DNA of 64,000 nt, taken from NCBI RefSeq assembly GCF_030271535.1, contig NZ_JASCXJ010000007.1, positions 149,040-213,039 of the forward strand, read 5' to 3'. Shown here piece by piece: positions 35,613 through 44,375 of this stretch. The translations under genes were made by a program, and so were the position numbers. Position 1 is the first letter of the stretch. Each line of letters begins with the position of its first letter. Under the pieces are notes generated by a model that saw only the letters and a program-made list of their open reading frames with translations, ran no database searches and was not told the origin of the DNA. Origin of the DNA: Nocardiopsis sp. ATB16-24. Lineage in GTDB: Bacteria; Actinomycetota; Actinomycetes; Streptosporangiales; Streptosporangiaceae.

Positions 35613-36290
35613 CTACGCTGTCGTGGCCCCCGGTGTTCCCCCACCGGGCTCCGGCGCCAGATGCGCGGTGTCGTTGAGGGAACGCACCACCATGGGCCCG
35701 TCGGAGAACACGTCCACCTCGGTCAGGCACGCGGTGTCCAGGTGCATCCGGTACAGCGCCTCCAGGGGGGCGAGCATGCTCTGCTGTACCACCACCTTGA
35801 TGGGGGTCACGTGCGTGACCACCAGGACGGTACGCCCCCTGTACCGCTCGACCAGGGCCTCCCGGGCGGCGCCCACCCGCTCGGCCACCTCGAAGAAGCT
35901 CTCCCCACCGGGAGGCGCCGTCCGCGGGTCGGCCAACCATCGGTCCACCGAGGCCGGATCCTCACTCCTGGCCTCGGCGAACGTCATCGCCTCCCACACG
36001 CCGAAGTCGGTCTCGACGAAACCCTCGTCGATCTCGATCGGCAGCCCGAGCGCCTCGGCGGCGTGCGCGGCGGTGTCCCGGGTCCGTCTCAGGGGCGAGG
36101 ACACCACCGCGTCGATCCGACGCCGGGCCAGCCGCCGGGCCACCGCCCGGGCCTGCGCGTGCCCCTCCTCCGTCAGCGGGACGTCGCCCCGCCCCGCGAA
36201 GCGGCGCTCCACGGACAGCGGTGTCTGCCCGTGCCGCAGCAGGACGAGCCGCGTCGGCTCGGTGTCGGGGGCGCCCCAGCCCCTGCTCAC
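35613..36290 (-). CDS. Histidine phosphatase family protein
   Basis: The 225-aa protein has LVLLRHGQTPLS (catalytic RHG near residues 19-21), SSPLRRTRDTA, the acidic GFVETDFGVWE and the second His in VVTHVTPIK. This is the phosphoglycerate-mutase-like superfamily. In mycobacteria the equivalent locus (Rv2228c) carries RNase HI fused to this domain; here only the phosphatase half exists. Its GTG overlaps the zinc-ribbon stop by 4 nt (GTGA), implying coupling. Substrate unknown; alpha-ribazole phosphatase-like activity is possible. Confidence 0.9.
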   Translation of the reverse strand: MSRGWGAPDTEPTRLVLLRHGQTPLSVERRFAGRGDVPLTEEGHAQARAVARRLARRRIDAVVSSPLRRTRDTAAHAAEALGLPIEIDEGFVETDFGVWEAMTFAEARSEDPASVDRWLADPRTAPPGGESFFEVAERVGAAREALVERYRGRTVLVVTHVTPIKVVVQQSMLAPLEALYRMHLDTACLTEVDVFSDGPMVVRSLNDTAHLAPEPGGGTPGATTA

Positions 36291-37048
36291 TGCCCGGACC
36301 GGCCGTTGAGGCCCGACTCCTCGGAACGGACCAGGATGCGGCGGCAGTTCTCACAACGCACGATCTGGTCGGAGGGGGCGGCCTTGACCTCGTTGAGCTC
36401 GACGGTGCTCAGCGCGAGCTTGCATCCGCCGCAACGGCCGTGGCGTAGCAGCGCCGCCGCCACACCGTCGTACTGGTCGCGCAGCTTCTCGTAGAAGGCG
36501 AGCAGATCGGCGGGGATCTCCTTGGCCAGGCCCTTCCGGTCCTCCGTGGCACGGGCGCGTTCCCGTTGGATCTCCGCGGCGGCGGCGTCGCGGACGGTGA
36601 CCGCCTCGGCGTGTTCGGCCACGGCCTGTGCGTGTTCGGAGGCCAGGCGGGCCACCTCGGCGTTGAGTTCCTCGGCGCGTTCCATCACCTCCAGGACGAT
36701 CTCCTCCAGCTCGGCCTGACGCCGTCCCAGCGAGGCGATCTCCGACTGTAGGCTCTGGAGTTCCTTGGCGTTGGTGATCTGCCCCGACTCCAGACGGGTG
36801 GTGTTGCGTTCGGCCCGGGTACGCACCTGGTCGACGTCGCTCTCGGCCTTGCGCTGCTGGCGTTCGGTGTCGGAGACCTTGGTCCGGGCCGTGATCAGGT
36901 CGCTGTCGAGCTGTTCCATCCGTTCCTTGAGCCGGGAGGCCTCGGCTGCCTCCGGCAGGTGCCGCACACGATGGTCCAGACGTTGCAGCCGGGTGTCCAG
37001 CTCCTGAAGGTCGAGCAGTTTGGCCTGTGCGGCGGATTCGGCTTTCAC
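36287..37048 (-). CDS. Coiled-coil protein with C4-type zinc ribbon (Rv2229c-like)
   Basis: At 253 aa it starts with a long coiled coil (about 1-190: LLDLQELDTRLQRLDHRVR, ITNAKELQSLQSEIASLGRR) and ends in a zinc ribbon CGGC-x25-CENC (about 205-235). This matches the conserved actinobacterial family of M. tuberculosis Rv2229c. It forms a hairpin-like helical arm; function unsettled, perhaps nucleic acid related. GTG at 37048 has GGAG 9 nt upstream. It is coupled to the phosphatase gene and follows the Nif3 gene, the same order as in mycobacteria. Confidence 0.9.
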   Translation of the reverse strand: MKAESAAQAKLLDLQELDTRLQRLDHRVRHLPEAAEASRLKERMEQLDSDLITARTKVSDTERQQRKAESDVDQVRTRAERNTTRLESGQITNAKELQSLQSEIASLGRRQAELEEIVLEVMERAEELNAEVARLASEHAQAVAEHAEAVTVRDAAAAEIQRERARATEDRKGLAKEIPADLLAFYEKLRDQYDGVAAALLRHGRCGGCKLALSTVELNEVKAAPSDQIVRCENCRRILVRSEESGLNGRSGQ

Positions 37049-37143
37049 GTGTGACGTCTCCTGGATGACTGGGGAGGCGAGTATGCCGCTCGCGCCCTAC
37101 TCTGTGTAGTTGGTCGTTCCGCCCCGGAGGAGGCGGTGCGCTC

Positions 37144-38013
37144 TCAAAGGTGCGGGACCGCCTGTGACCAGGGGTCCGTCACCGTCGTCGAAACACGGAT
37201 CTCCACGTTAGCCCCCTCGGGACCGGCCCCGCCCGCGAGTTCCTCTTCGAGCCGACGCGCTCCGTCGTTCAGCCAGGGCCACTCACCGGCGAAGTGGGCG
37301 ATGTCGATCAGGGCGGGACCGCCGTGGTCCTCGATGAACTCCGAGGCGGGGTGATGGCGCAGGTCGGAGGTGACGAAGACGTCCACGCCGGCGGCACGGG
37401 CCGCGCCGAGCAGGGAGTCGCCCGCCCCGCCCGACACTGCGACGGTGCTCACCACACGGCCCGTGTCCCCCGCGACCCGGATTCCGGCGGCGGTGGCGGG
37501 CAGGCCTCGCGCGACCTGTCCGGCGAACTCGCGCAAGGGTGTCGGTTCCTTCAGTTCGCCGATCCGGCCGATACCGCGACGGCCCTCGGGGTCGGTGGCG
37601 TCGGGGTCCAGGGGACGCAGCGGCCCGGCCAGGCCCACGGCGCGCGCCAGCGCGTCGGAGACCCCGGGGAAGGCGGTGTCGGCGTTGGTGTGCGCAGTGT
37701 ACAGGGCCGCCCCCGCCCGGATGAGGCGGTGCACGATCCGCCCCTTGGGGGTGTGGGCGGCCACACTGGTCACACCGCGCAGCATCAGCGGGTGGTGGGT
37801 GATGATCAGGTCGGCGCCCCAGTCCAGGGCCTCGTCGACGACCGCGTCGACCGGGTCGACGGCGAACAGGATCCGCGTGACCGACTGGGCGGGATCACCC
37901 ACCACGAGCCCGACCGCGTCCCACGAGGCGGCCCACCCGGGTGGGTAGATCCGTTCGAAGGCGGCGGTCACGTCGGACAGGGCGGGATACGCGGTCTCGG
38001 TGTTCACGGCCAT
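37144..38013 (-). CDS. Nif3-like dinuclear metal-centre protein (GTP cyclohydrolase I type 2 family)
   Basis: The 289-aa protein has the DUF34/Nif3 metal ligands: DLIITHHPLML with the HH pair, AHTNADTAFPGVSDALA, and the C-terminal HHPASEFIEDHG and IDIAHFAGEW. Members form toroidal hexamers with a di-metal centre; the biological role is unclear and GTP cyclohydrolase activity is disputed. I start at MAVNTET (38013). It leads a Nif3, zinc-ribbon, phosphatase, rnpB block conserved in actinobacteria. Confidence 0.92.
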   Translation of the reverse strand: MAVNTETAYPALSDVTAAFERIYPPGWAASWDAVGLVVGDPAQSVTRILFAVDPVDAVVDEALDWGADLIITHHPLMLRGVTSVAAHTPKGRIVHRLIRAGAALYTAHTNADTAFPGVSDALARAVGLAGPLRPLDPDATDPEGRRGIGRIGELKEPTPLREFAGQVARGLPATAAGIRVAGDTGRVVSTVAVSGGAGDSLLGAARAAGVDVFVTSDLRHHPASEFIEDHGGPALIDIAHFAGEWPWLNDGARRLEEELAGGAGPEGANVEIRVSTTVTDPWSQAVPHL

Positions 38014-38150
38014 GAGACTAGCGTTCCCGCGTCCCACCGGCGAAGTCCCGCCGTGGACGGGGGACGGGGTCGGCCCCCTCGGCGGGGCGTCGCCGGTGTG
38101 AGCACCGACACGGGCCGCCCACGCCGCGGGGGCTCTACGCTTGTCTGTCG

Positions 38151-39011
38151 ATGAACGACAGTGAACGGCCTCCCCTGTCCCCGGTCGGCGCCCATGTGCC
38201 GGTGGCGGGTGGCATGGCCACCAAGGGCCTGGCCTACGCGGAGCAGATCGGCGCCGAGGCCGTCCAGGTGTTCGTGTCCAACCCTCGGGGGTGGGCCACC
38301 AACGGAGGCGTCCCCGAGCAGGACGCGCTGATGCGCGAACGTACCGACCTGCCGGTGTTCGTACACGCCCCCTACCTGATCAATCTGGGCACGCCCAGCG
38401 AGGAGACCGCGCACAAGTCGGTGCGCTCCCTGGAGCACGCGCTGCACCGCTCCGCGCGGATCGGCGCGCTGGGCGTGGTGGTGCACACCGGCTCGGCCGT
38501 CTCCGGTGGACGTGAGGAAGGACTGGCCCGCACTCGCGAGCGGCTGATGCCGCTGTTGGAGAAGGTGGGCGAGGACGTGCCCCCGGTGCTCCTGGAGCCG
38601 ATGGCCGGACAGGGCCAGGTGCTGTGCGCGACCGTCGACGACCTGGCCGCCTACCTCGAGGTGTTGGAATGGCATCCGCGCGTGGGCGTGTGCCTGGACA
38701 CCGCGCACATGTTCGCCGCCGGGCACGACATCTCCACGGTGGAGGGCATGCGCGCGATGCTGGACCACTTCGGCGAGGCGGTCGGCGCCGACCGCCTCAA
38801 GGTCGTGCACTGCAACGACTCCAAGGCGCCGTGCGGCAGTCGTCGGGACCGGCACGAGAACATCGGCGCCGGGTACATCGGCGCGGAGCCCTTCGGGGAG
38901 CTGTTCCGGCACCCGGTCAGCGCCGGGGTGCCGCTGGTGCTGGAGACCCCGGGGCCGGTGGGGCCGCACGCCGCCGACGTGGCCGCGTTGAAGAAGCTGC
39001 GCGAGGTCTGA
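38151..39011 (+). CDS. nfo: Endonuclease IV (deoxyribonuclease IV)
   Basis: The 286-aa AP endonuclease nicks 5' to abasic sites in base-excision repair. Features: GAHVPVAGGMATKG at the start, FVHAPYLINLGTP, LLEPMAGQGQ, the zinc motif VCLDTAHMFAAGHDI, then VHCNDSKAPCGSRRDRHENIG and GVPLVLETPG. These provide the three-zinc site (several His, Glu, Asp). Length is usual for the family. It diverges from the Nif3 gene and converges on the ArsR-type gene with only 4 nt between stops. Confidence 0.95.
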   Translation: MNDSERPPLSPVGAHVPVAGGMATKGLAYAEQIGAEAVQVFVSNPRGWATNGGVPEQDALMRERTDLPVFVHAPYLINLGTPSEETAHKSVRSLEHALHRSARIGALGVVVHTGSAVSGGREEGLARTRERLMPLLEKVGEDVPPVLLEPMAGQGQVLCATVDDLAAYLEVLEWHPRVGVCLDTAHMFAAGHDISTVEGMRAMLDHFGEAVGADRLKVVHCNDSKAPCGSRRDRHENIGAGYIGAEPFGELFRHPVSAGVPLVLETPGPVGPHAADVAALKKLREV

Positions 39012-39015
39012 GGCG

Positions 39016-39678
39016 TCACCGATCTTCGGGGGCGGAGCGGGCCTCGTCCCACTCGTTCCGGGGCAGAACGGGGAAGAGGTTGGTCTGGAGTTCGACGCTC
39101 TCGGTGTCGGGGTGGCTCTCGGAGGTCCGGTCCTCGAAGTGCTCGACCCAGGACCGTAGGAAGTCGTAGAGGGCGCGGGCGAACTCCGTCGCCTCCTCGG
39201 GTGTCATCCGGGCGTGGCCGGTGAAGTCGGTGGCGGCCTCCTTCCACCGCCGCACGACCGGATCGTCGGGGTTCTCCCAGAGCAGCGCGGTCCAGTGCTC
39301 GAACCGTTCCTGCCTCTCCCGGTAGTAGCGGCCCAGGACGGTCTGGGCGATCGTGCGGGTATCGGGGCGACTGAGGAACTCGTATCCTTGCATGCTCCAT
39401 CCGCCGGGCCGGATCCGCCACCAGCGCTCGCGTCCACCGGTGCGTCCGGGTTCGTTCTCGATGAAGCCGTAGCGGGACAGCTGGCGCAGGTGGTAGCTGG
39501 TGGATCCACTGCTCTCCCCCAGGCGTTGTCCCAGGATGGTGGCGGTGGCGGGCCCTTTCATCCTGAGTTCGTCCAGGAGGCGCGCGCGCAGGGGATGGGC
39601 CAGTCCGCGCAGGGCCTGGGCGTCGACCTGGAACTGGTCCGAGGGCCCGGAATCCGCGGCGGTGGGGTCGTCGGTCAT
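39016..39678 (-). CDS. ArsR-like winged-helix regulator
   Basis: The 220-aa protein has an N-terminal winged helix (LRGLAHPLRARLLDELR, TILGQRLGESSGSTSYHLRQL, GFIENEPGRTGGRERWWR) followed by a helical C-terminal domain (YYRERQERFEHWTALLW, ARALYDFLRSWVEHF) of the type seen in PadR/ArsR-like regulators. No metal-binding Cys motif is seen, so it more likely senses an organic ligand. It lies downstream of, and on the same strand as, the MFS exporter. The operator-like motif GCAAAG-n4-CTTTGC before both genes suggests it represses both. Confidence 0.88.
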   Translation of the reverse strand: MTDDPTAADSGPSDQFQVDAQALRGLAHPLRARLLDELRMKGPATATILGQRLGESSGSTSYHLRQLSRYGFIENEPGRTGGRERWWRIRPGGWSMQGYEFLSRPDTRTIAQTVLGRYYRERQERFEHWTALLWENPDDPVVRRWKEAATDFTGHARMTPEEATEFARALYDFLRSWVEHFEDRTSESHPDTESVELQTNLFPVLPRNEWDEARSAPEDR

Positions 39679-39691
39679 GGACCGACTGTAC

Positions 39692-39709
39692 TGCGAAGCC
39701 GTGTTCGCA
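39692..39709. promoter_or_regulatory. Palindrome before the ArsR-type gene
   Basis: TGCGAA-GCCGTG-TTCGCA is a perfect inverted repeat 13 nt upstream of the ATG. It may be a second operator class or part of the same site family as the GCAAAG motif 12 nt further upstream. Confidence 0.5.
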
Positions 39710-39720
39710 AACAGTCCGCT

Positions 39721-39736
39721 GCAAAGCTCTCTTGGC
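39721..39736. promoter_or_regulatory. GCAAAG-type operator copy before the ArsR-type gene
   Basis: GCAAAGCTCTCTTGGC matches 13 of 16 positions of the palindrome at 41113-41128. It sits 42 nt upstream of the regulator ATG, between MFS stop and regulator start, consistent with autoregulation. Confidence 0.5.
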
Positions 39737-39779
39737 GTCATTCGCACGGGTGCGTCCCTCCCAGGGGTTCTGAGGACCA

Positions 39780-41072
39780 TCAGGCGCCGGACTCCGAGGT
39801 CGCGACGGCCTCGTCGCACAGCCGGGCGCACTCGGCGACGGCCTTCCGGAGGAGCAGGGCCGTGCCCACCGACACCAGTCCTCCGGCGACGAAGGGCAGG
39901 GCCAGGTCGATCCGGCCCAGCAGCCCGCCCGCCAGGGCGCCCAGGGGGGCGGTCCCCCAACCGATCGCGCGGAAGGCGGTGGAGGCCCGGCCGCGCAGGT
40001 GGTCGGGGATCACCGTCTGGAAGAACAGCGAGGCGGCGATGTTGGAGGCGGCCAGGCACAGACCCGAGATCCCCCAGGCGAGGGCGGCGGCGTAGGCGTT
40101 GGGAAGCACGCCCATCAGGACGAAGCAGACACCCGTACCGACGTAGCCGCCCATCATCACGGCCCGGCGGCCGACCAGACCGATCAGACGCGATGTCCAC
40201 AGCGATCCCAGGAGACCGCCGACGGCGCTGGAGGCCAGGAAGAGGCCGAAGAGGGCGGGCGGTACACCGAGGGTGTGCTGGACGTACAGCACCAGCACGG
40301 CCGCGCCCATCTGGCCTCCGATCATGAGGCCGGCGTTGGTGCAGGCCAACCGGCGCAACAGAGGGTCTCCGAAGACGTGTCCGAAGCCTTCGCGCAAAGA
40401 GGCCCACACCCCCCGTGCCAGGGCCTGGTCGCCTCCACCAGGGGTCGCCTCCTTCTGGGGAGTGCGGCGCAGGATCACCACGATCGTGGCCACCAGCGCG
40501 GCGCACAGGGCGTAGGACAGGGCCACCCCCGCCACCGGCAGGACCGCGGCCACCACGAAGAGCACCCCGGCCACGGGGGCCGCCACGAAGTCCTGGGCGA
40601 CCAGCCGCCCACCCTCCAGCCTTCCGTTGGCGCGGTCCAGTAGACCGGAAGGAACCAGGCGGACCACGCCGAGGCGGCTGGCCGGGTCGGTGACCGTCTC
40701 GCAACAGATGACGACGAACAGGGTCGCGTACAGGACCCACAGGGAGGCGTGCCCGGTCAGGATCGCGACCGTGAGCAGCCCCACCGCGGTCGCGGCCACG
40801 ACGTTGGCGACGGTCATGGCGCGGAAGCGGTCCACCCGGTCCAGCAGCACGCCCGCGAACGGTGCGACGAGCAGCCACGGCAGGAAGCGCGCCACCATCA
40901 GCCCGGAGACGGCGAGGGGGTCGTGGGTGAGGGTGGCGGCGATCAGCGGAAGCGCGGTGGCGAGCATGCCGTCGCCGAGGTTGGTGAGGGTACCGGCCGC
41001 CCAGAAGCGGTGGAAGGTCGCGCCGAGACGCCGGTCGCCGGTCGAGGTGTCGGTGGGAGGTGTGGTGGCCAT
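39780..41072 (-). CDS. MFS exporter (EntS-like, 12 TM)
   Basis: The 430-aa permease has about 12 hydrophobic helices. Family wording includes FWAAGTLTNLGDGMLATALPLIA, WLLVAPFAGVLLDRVDR (the motif-A loop DRVDRF), EGGRLVAQDFVAAPVAG and a tail FRAIGWGTAPLGALAGG. It belongs with the enterobactin-exporter/multidrug branch (MFS_3); substrate unknown. AAGGAGG lies 6 nt before the ATG at 41072. Strong operator-like repeats precede it and an ArsR-type regulator follows, so substrate-induced derepression is likely. Confidence 0.9.
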   Translation of the reverse strand: MATTPPTDTSTGDRRLGATFHRFWAAGTLTNLGDGMLATALPLIAATLTHDPLAVSGLMVARFLPWLLVAPFAGVLLDRVDRFRAMTVANVVAATAVGLLTVAILTGHASLWVLYATLFVVICCETVTDPASRLGVVRLVPSGLLDRANGRLEGGRLVAQDFVAAPVAGVLFVVAAVLPVAGVALSYALCAALVATIVVILRRTPQKEATPGGGDQALARGVWASLREGFGHVFGDPLLRRLACTNAGLMIGGQMGAAVLVLYVQHTLGVPPALFGLFLASSAVGGLLGSLWTSRLIGLVGRRAVMMGGYVGTGVCFVLMGVLPNAYAAALAWGISGLCLAASNIAASLFFQTVIPDHLRGRASTAFRAIGWGTAPLGALAGGLLGRIDLALPFVAGGLVSVGTALLLRKAVAECARLCDEAVATSESGA

Positions 41073-41112
41073 GTCGGCCTCCTTGGTCGGGGATAGGTGC
41101 CTCCACCTTAAA

Positions 41113-41128
41113 GCAAAGATTTCTTTGC
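41113..41128. promoter_or_regulatory. Operator palindrome before the MFS gene
   Basis: GCAAAGA-TT-TCTTTGC has seven-base perfect arms and lies 41 nt upstream of the MFS start. It is conspicuously A/T-rich against the surrounding DNA, as expected for a promoter-operator. Confidence 0.7.
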
Positions 41129-41140
41129 AAAGAGATACGT

Positions 41141-41156
41141 GCAAAGTTTTCTTTTC
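41141..41156. promoter_or_regulatory. Second operator copy before the MFS gene
   Basis: GCAAAGTTTTCTTTTC matches the 41113 palindrome at 14 of 16 positions, 28 bp (just under three helical turns) away. Tandem spacing suggests cooperative binding of two dimers. Confidence 0.6.
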
Positions 41157-41304
41157 ATTACCTTGAGCACTTCGAACAGCACTCTTCGAAGTCATCCCCA
41201 TGGCTCGGTCCTCACCACGCCGGATCTCCTCACATAGGTGACAATGGAAATCGGGCCCCGGGATCCGGGGTGGGTCTCGCGATCAAGGAATGAGGTGTCG
41301 CCGG

Positions 41305-41655
41305 ATGGATCCGGTCTCCATGGTCTTCGGGGCGGTGCTCGCTCTCGGCGGTTTCCTGTTCGGTCGAGGGGTGACCAAACGCCAGGCCCGGGCCTCCCTC
41401 GAACAGCAGCGAAGACAGGAACAGGGCAGGGCGCTGGGCACACCGCAGAACCCTCAACCCCTCTGCGGCTGCGGCCACCACCTGGTCTTCCACGACCAGC
41501 AGACGAAGAAGTGTCAGACCCAGGTGGTCATCCCCGGCCGCTGGACCGGTCAGGCCGGCTCCACCTACCGCCAGTGCATGTGCCAGGGCTACAGAGGCCC
41601 GCTCCCCCTCGACGAGTACTACGCCCCCGACTACCTGAACGAGACCGACGGCTGA
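41305..41655 (+). CDS. Small membrane-anchored Cys/His protein (116 aa), hypothetical
   Basis: An N-terminal hydrophobic stretch (about 4-20, VSMVFGAVLALGGFLFG) is followed by a basic helix (RQARASLEQQRRQEQG) and a C-terminal half containing CGCGHHLVFHD, then KKCQTQ and QCMCQGY. Six Cys and three His look like a zinc-binding module on the cytoplasmic side. GAGGTG precedes the ATG at 41305. I do not recognise the family by function. It lies between the divergent MFS gene and tex. Confidence 0.7.
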   Translation: MDPVSMVFGAVLALGGFLFGRGVTKRQARASLEQQRRQEQGRALGTPQNPQPLCGCGHHLVFHDQQTKKCQTQVVIPGRWTGQAGSTYRQCMCQGYRGPLPLDEYYAPDYLNETDG

Positions 41656-41961
41656 GCGGTCCGTCCCGCGCCTCCGCCGCCGGAAGGGTCCGCCGGCGGT
41701 CGGCCACCGCTTCGTGCCCCCACATGAGGAAAGGACCTCGACACCACCACCGCGACCCCCTCCTGTGAGCCCTCACCGCAGAAACGGGCCCGCCCGCGAC
41801 CTCGCGACGCCCCGCTTCTTTGCGAAGGAGGACTCGGGAGGCGCCGCGCGACCGACAGCACGGTGCAAAAGCCATGACACGAGACCCGCCGGGATGACAA
41901 CGTCCTCCCCCGGCAGCAGAATGTCCCCGCACCGAACAGCCAAAGAGTGGACTTCGAACCA
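41656..41961. other. Intergenic region before tex
   Basis: About 305 bases with no convincing gene or hairpin. It includes TTCTTTGCGAAGGAGGAC near 41816, which looks like an SD but has no start at the right distance leading to a useful frame. Confidence 0.35.
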
Positions 41962-44334
41962 GTGACGACCCCTGCCACACCCACGATCGACCAGCGCATC
42001 GCCGAGGAACTCGGTGTGGGCACGCACCAGGTGACCGCCGCCGTCGAACTCCTCGACAGCGGATCGACCGTGCCCTTCATCGCCCGTTACCGCAAGGAGG
42101 CCACCGGCGCACTGGACGACACCCAGCTGCGCACCCTGGAGGAACGCCTGCGTTACCTGCGTGAGCTGGCCGAGCGACGGACCGCGATCCTGGAGTCGAT
42201 CCGTTCCCAGGGCAAGCTGGACGAGGAACTGGAGGCCCGCATCCACGCGGCCGACTCCAAGGCCCGCCTGGAGGACATCTACCTTCCCTACAAGCCCAAG
42301 CGGCGCACCAAGGCCCAGATCGCCCGCGAGGCCGGCCTCGAACCGTTGGCCGAAACACTGCTGTCCGACCCCGGGCAGGACCCCCAGCGGACCGCGGCCG
42401 CCTACGTCGACCCCGACAAGGACGTGGCCGACACCAAGGCCGCCCTGGACGGGGCCCGCGCCATCCTGGTCGAACGCTTCGCCGAGGACGCCGACCTCAC
42501 CGGGCTCCTCCGTGAACGTCTGTGGGAGAAGGGCCGACTGAGTTCGACCGTGCGCGAGGGCAAGGAGGAGGTCGGCGCCAAGTTCGCCGACTACTTCGAC
42601 TTCTCCGAACCCCTCACCGCCATGCCCTCCCACCGTGTCCTGGCCATGTACCGAGGGGAGAAGGAGGAGGTCCTCACCCTCACCCTGGTACCGGAGGAGA
42701 ACCCCGCGGAGGGCGGCGACGCCACGGTCCGCAGCACCTATGAGAACGCCATCGCCCACCACTTCGGGATCGTGGACAGGGGCCGCCCCGCCGACCGCTG
42801 GCTCCAGGACACCGTGCGTTGGGCCTGGCGCACCCGCATCCTGGTCCGACTGGACCTCGACGTGCGCATGCGGCTGTGGCAGCGCGCCGAGGACGAGGGC
42901 GTCGACGTGTTCGCCGCCAACCTGCGCGACCTGCTGCTGGCCGCTCCCGCCGGGAGCCGCGCCACCCTCGGACTGGACCCGGGCCTTCGCACCGGTGTGA
43001 AGGTCGCGGTCACCGACCCCACCGGCAAGGTCGTGGCCACCGACACGGTCTATCCGCACGCGCCGCGCCACGATTGGGACGGCTCCATCGACCGGTTGGC
43101 CAGGCTGTGCGCCGCCCACTCCGTGGAGCTGGTCGCCATCGGCAACGGCACCGCCTCACGCGAGACCGACAAACTCGCCGCCGACCTGATCAAGCGTCAC
43201 CCCGAGCTCAGGCTCACCAAGGTGATGGTCTCGGAGGCCGGCGCCTCGGTGTACTCCGCCTCGGCCTACGCCGCGGAGGAACTCCCCGACCTGGACGTGT
43301 CCCTGCGCGGCGCCGCCTCCATCGCCCGGCGTCTACAGGACCCTCTGGCCGAACTGGTCAAGATCGACCCGAAGTCGATCGGGGTGGGCCAGTACCAGCA
43401 CGACCTGGCCGAGGCCAAGCTGTCGCGTTCGCTGGACGCCGTGGTCGAGGATTGTGTGAACGGCGTGGGCGTGGACGTCAACACCGCCTCGGCCCCGCTG
43501 CTGACCAGGGTGTCGGGGGTGACCTCCACCCTGGCCCGTAACATCGTCGCGCACCGGGACGCCAACGGCCCCTTCCGCACCCGCAAGGAGCTGCGCTCGG
43601 TACCGCGACTGGGGCCCAAGGCCTTCGAGCAGTGCGCGGGCTTCCTGCGCATCCCCGGGGGAGACGACCCCCTGGACGCCTCGGCCGTGCACCCGGAGGC
43701 CTATCCCGTGGTGCGGCGCATCCTGGACCGGGTCGGCACCGACCTGCCCTCGCTCATCGGCGACAAGGAGCGGCTCTCCCGGCTGCGCGCCCAGGACTTC
43801 GTGGACGACACCTTCGGCCTGCCGACGGTCACCGACATCCTCGCCGAACTGGAGAAGCCCGGCCGCGACCCGCGCCCGGCCTTCGCCACCGCCACCTTCA
43901 AGGAGGGCGTGGAGAAGCTGGAGGACCTGGCCCAGGGCATGATCCTGGAGGGCGTGGTCACCAACGTCGCGGCCTTCGGCGCGTTCGTGGACGTGGGAGT
44001 CCACCAGGACGGTCTGGTCCACGTCTCGGCACTCTCGCACAAGTTCGTGGAGGACCCCCGCGACGTGGTCAAGCCGGGTGACATCGTCAAGGTCAAGGTG
44101 CAGGACGTCGACATCCAACGCAAGCGCATCTCGTTGACCATGCGCCTGGACGACGAGGCCCCCGGGCGCCGCGGCGGCCGTGAGGAGCGCGGCGACCGTG
44201 GCGGGGGCGAACGCCGTCGTGGCGGAGGAGGCGGACGTCGGGGAGGCGGCGGACGCGGCCGGGACGACCGTGGCGGCGCTGCCCCGCAGGGGGCGATGGC
44301 CGAAGCACTGCGCCGCGCGGGCCTGGGCAGGTAG
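41962..44334 (+). CDS. tex: Tex-family S1 RNA-binding transcription accessory protein
   Basis: About 790 aa. Order: N-terminal Tex helical domain ([28 protein letters not shown]), RNase H-like YqgF domain ([16 protein letters not shown]), helix-hairpin-helix pair ([36 protein letters not shown]), and an S1 domain ([20 protein letters not shown]). A C-terminal Arg/Gly-rich tail ([17 protein letters not shown]) ends it. Tex binds nucleic acid and RNA polymerase; its process is not fully defined. GTG at 41962 (VTTPATP) resembles homologue starts; GTG at 41947 is the alternative. The RGG tail may add RNA affinity. Confidence 0.93.
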   Translation: MTTPATPTIDQRIAEELGVGTHQVTAAVELLDSGSTVPFIARYRKEATGALDDTQLRTLEERLRYLRELAERRTAILESIRSQGKLDEELEARIHAADSKARLEDIYLPYKPKRRTKAQIAREAGLEPLAETLLSDPGQDPQRTAAAYVDPDKDVADTKAALDGARAILVERFAEDADLTGLLRERLWEKGRLSSTVREGKEEVGAKFADYFDFSEPLTAMPSHRVLAMYRGEKEEVLTLTLVPEENPAEGGDATVRSTYENAIAHHFGIVDRGRPADRWLQDTVRWAWRTRILVRLDLDVRMRLWQRAEDEGVDVFAANLRDLLLAAPAGSRATLGLDPGLRTGVKVAVTDPTGKVVATDTVYPHAPRHDWDGSIDRLARLCAAHSVELVAIGNGTASRETDKLAADLIKRHPELRLTKVMVSEAGASVYSASAYAAEELPDLDVSLRGAASIARRLQDPLAELVKIDPKSIGVGQYQHDLAEAKLSRSLDAVVEDCVNGVGVDVNTASAPLLTRVSGVTSTLARNIVAHRDANGPFRTRKELRSVPRLGPKAFEQCAGFLRIPGGDDPLDASAVHPEAYPVVRRILDRVGTDLPSLIGDKERLSRLRAQDFVDDTFGLPTVTDILAELEKPGRDPRPAFATATFKEGVEKLEDLAQGMILEGVVTNVAAFGAFVDVGVHQDGLVHVSALSHKFVEDPRDVVKPGDIVKVKVQDVDIQRKRISLTMRLDDEAPGRRGGREERGDRGGGERRRGGGGGRRGGGGRGRDDRGGAAPQGAMAEALRRAGLGR

Positions 44335-44342
44335 GCCCTTCC

Positions 44343-44368
44343 GGGGCGCTCGCCGAGGCGGGCGCCCC
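44343..44368. terminator. Hairpin between tex and the CocE-type gene
   Basis: GGGGCGC and GCGCCCC, extended after one mismatch by CGCC/GGCG, form a hairpin with a GA loop just after the tex stop. It also faces the stop of the convergent hydrolase. Confidence 0.6.
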
Positions 44369-44375
44369 TATGGGT

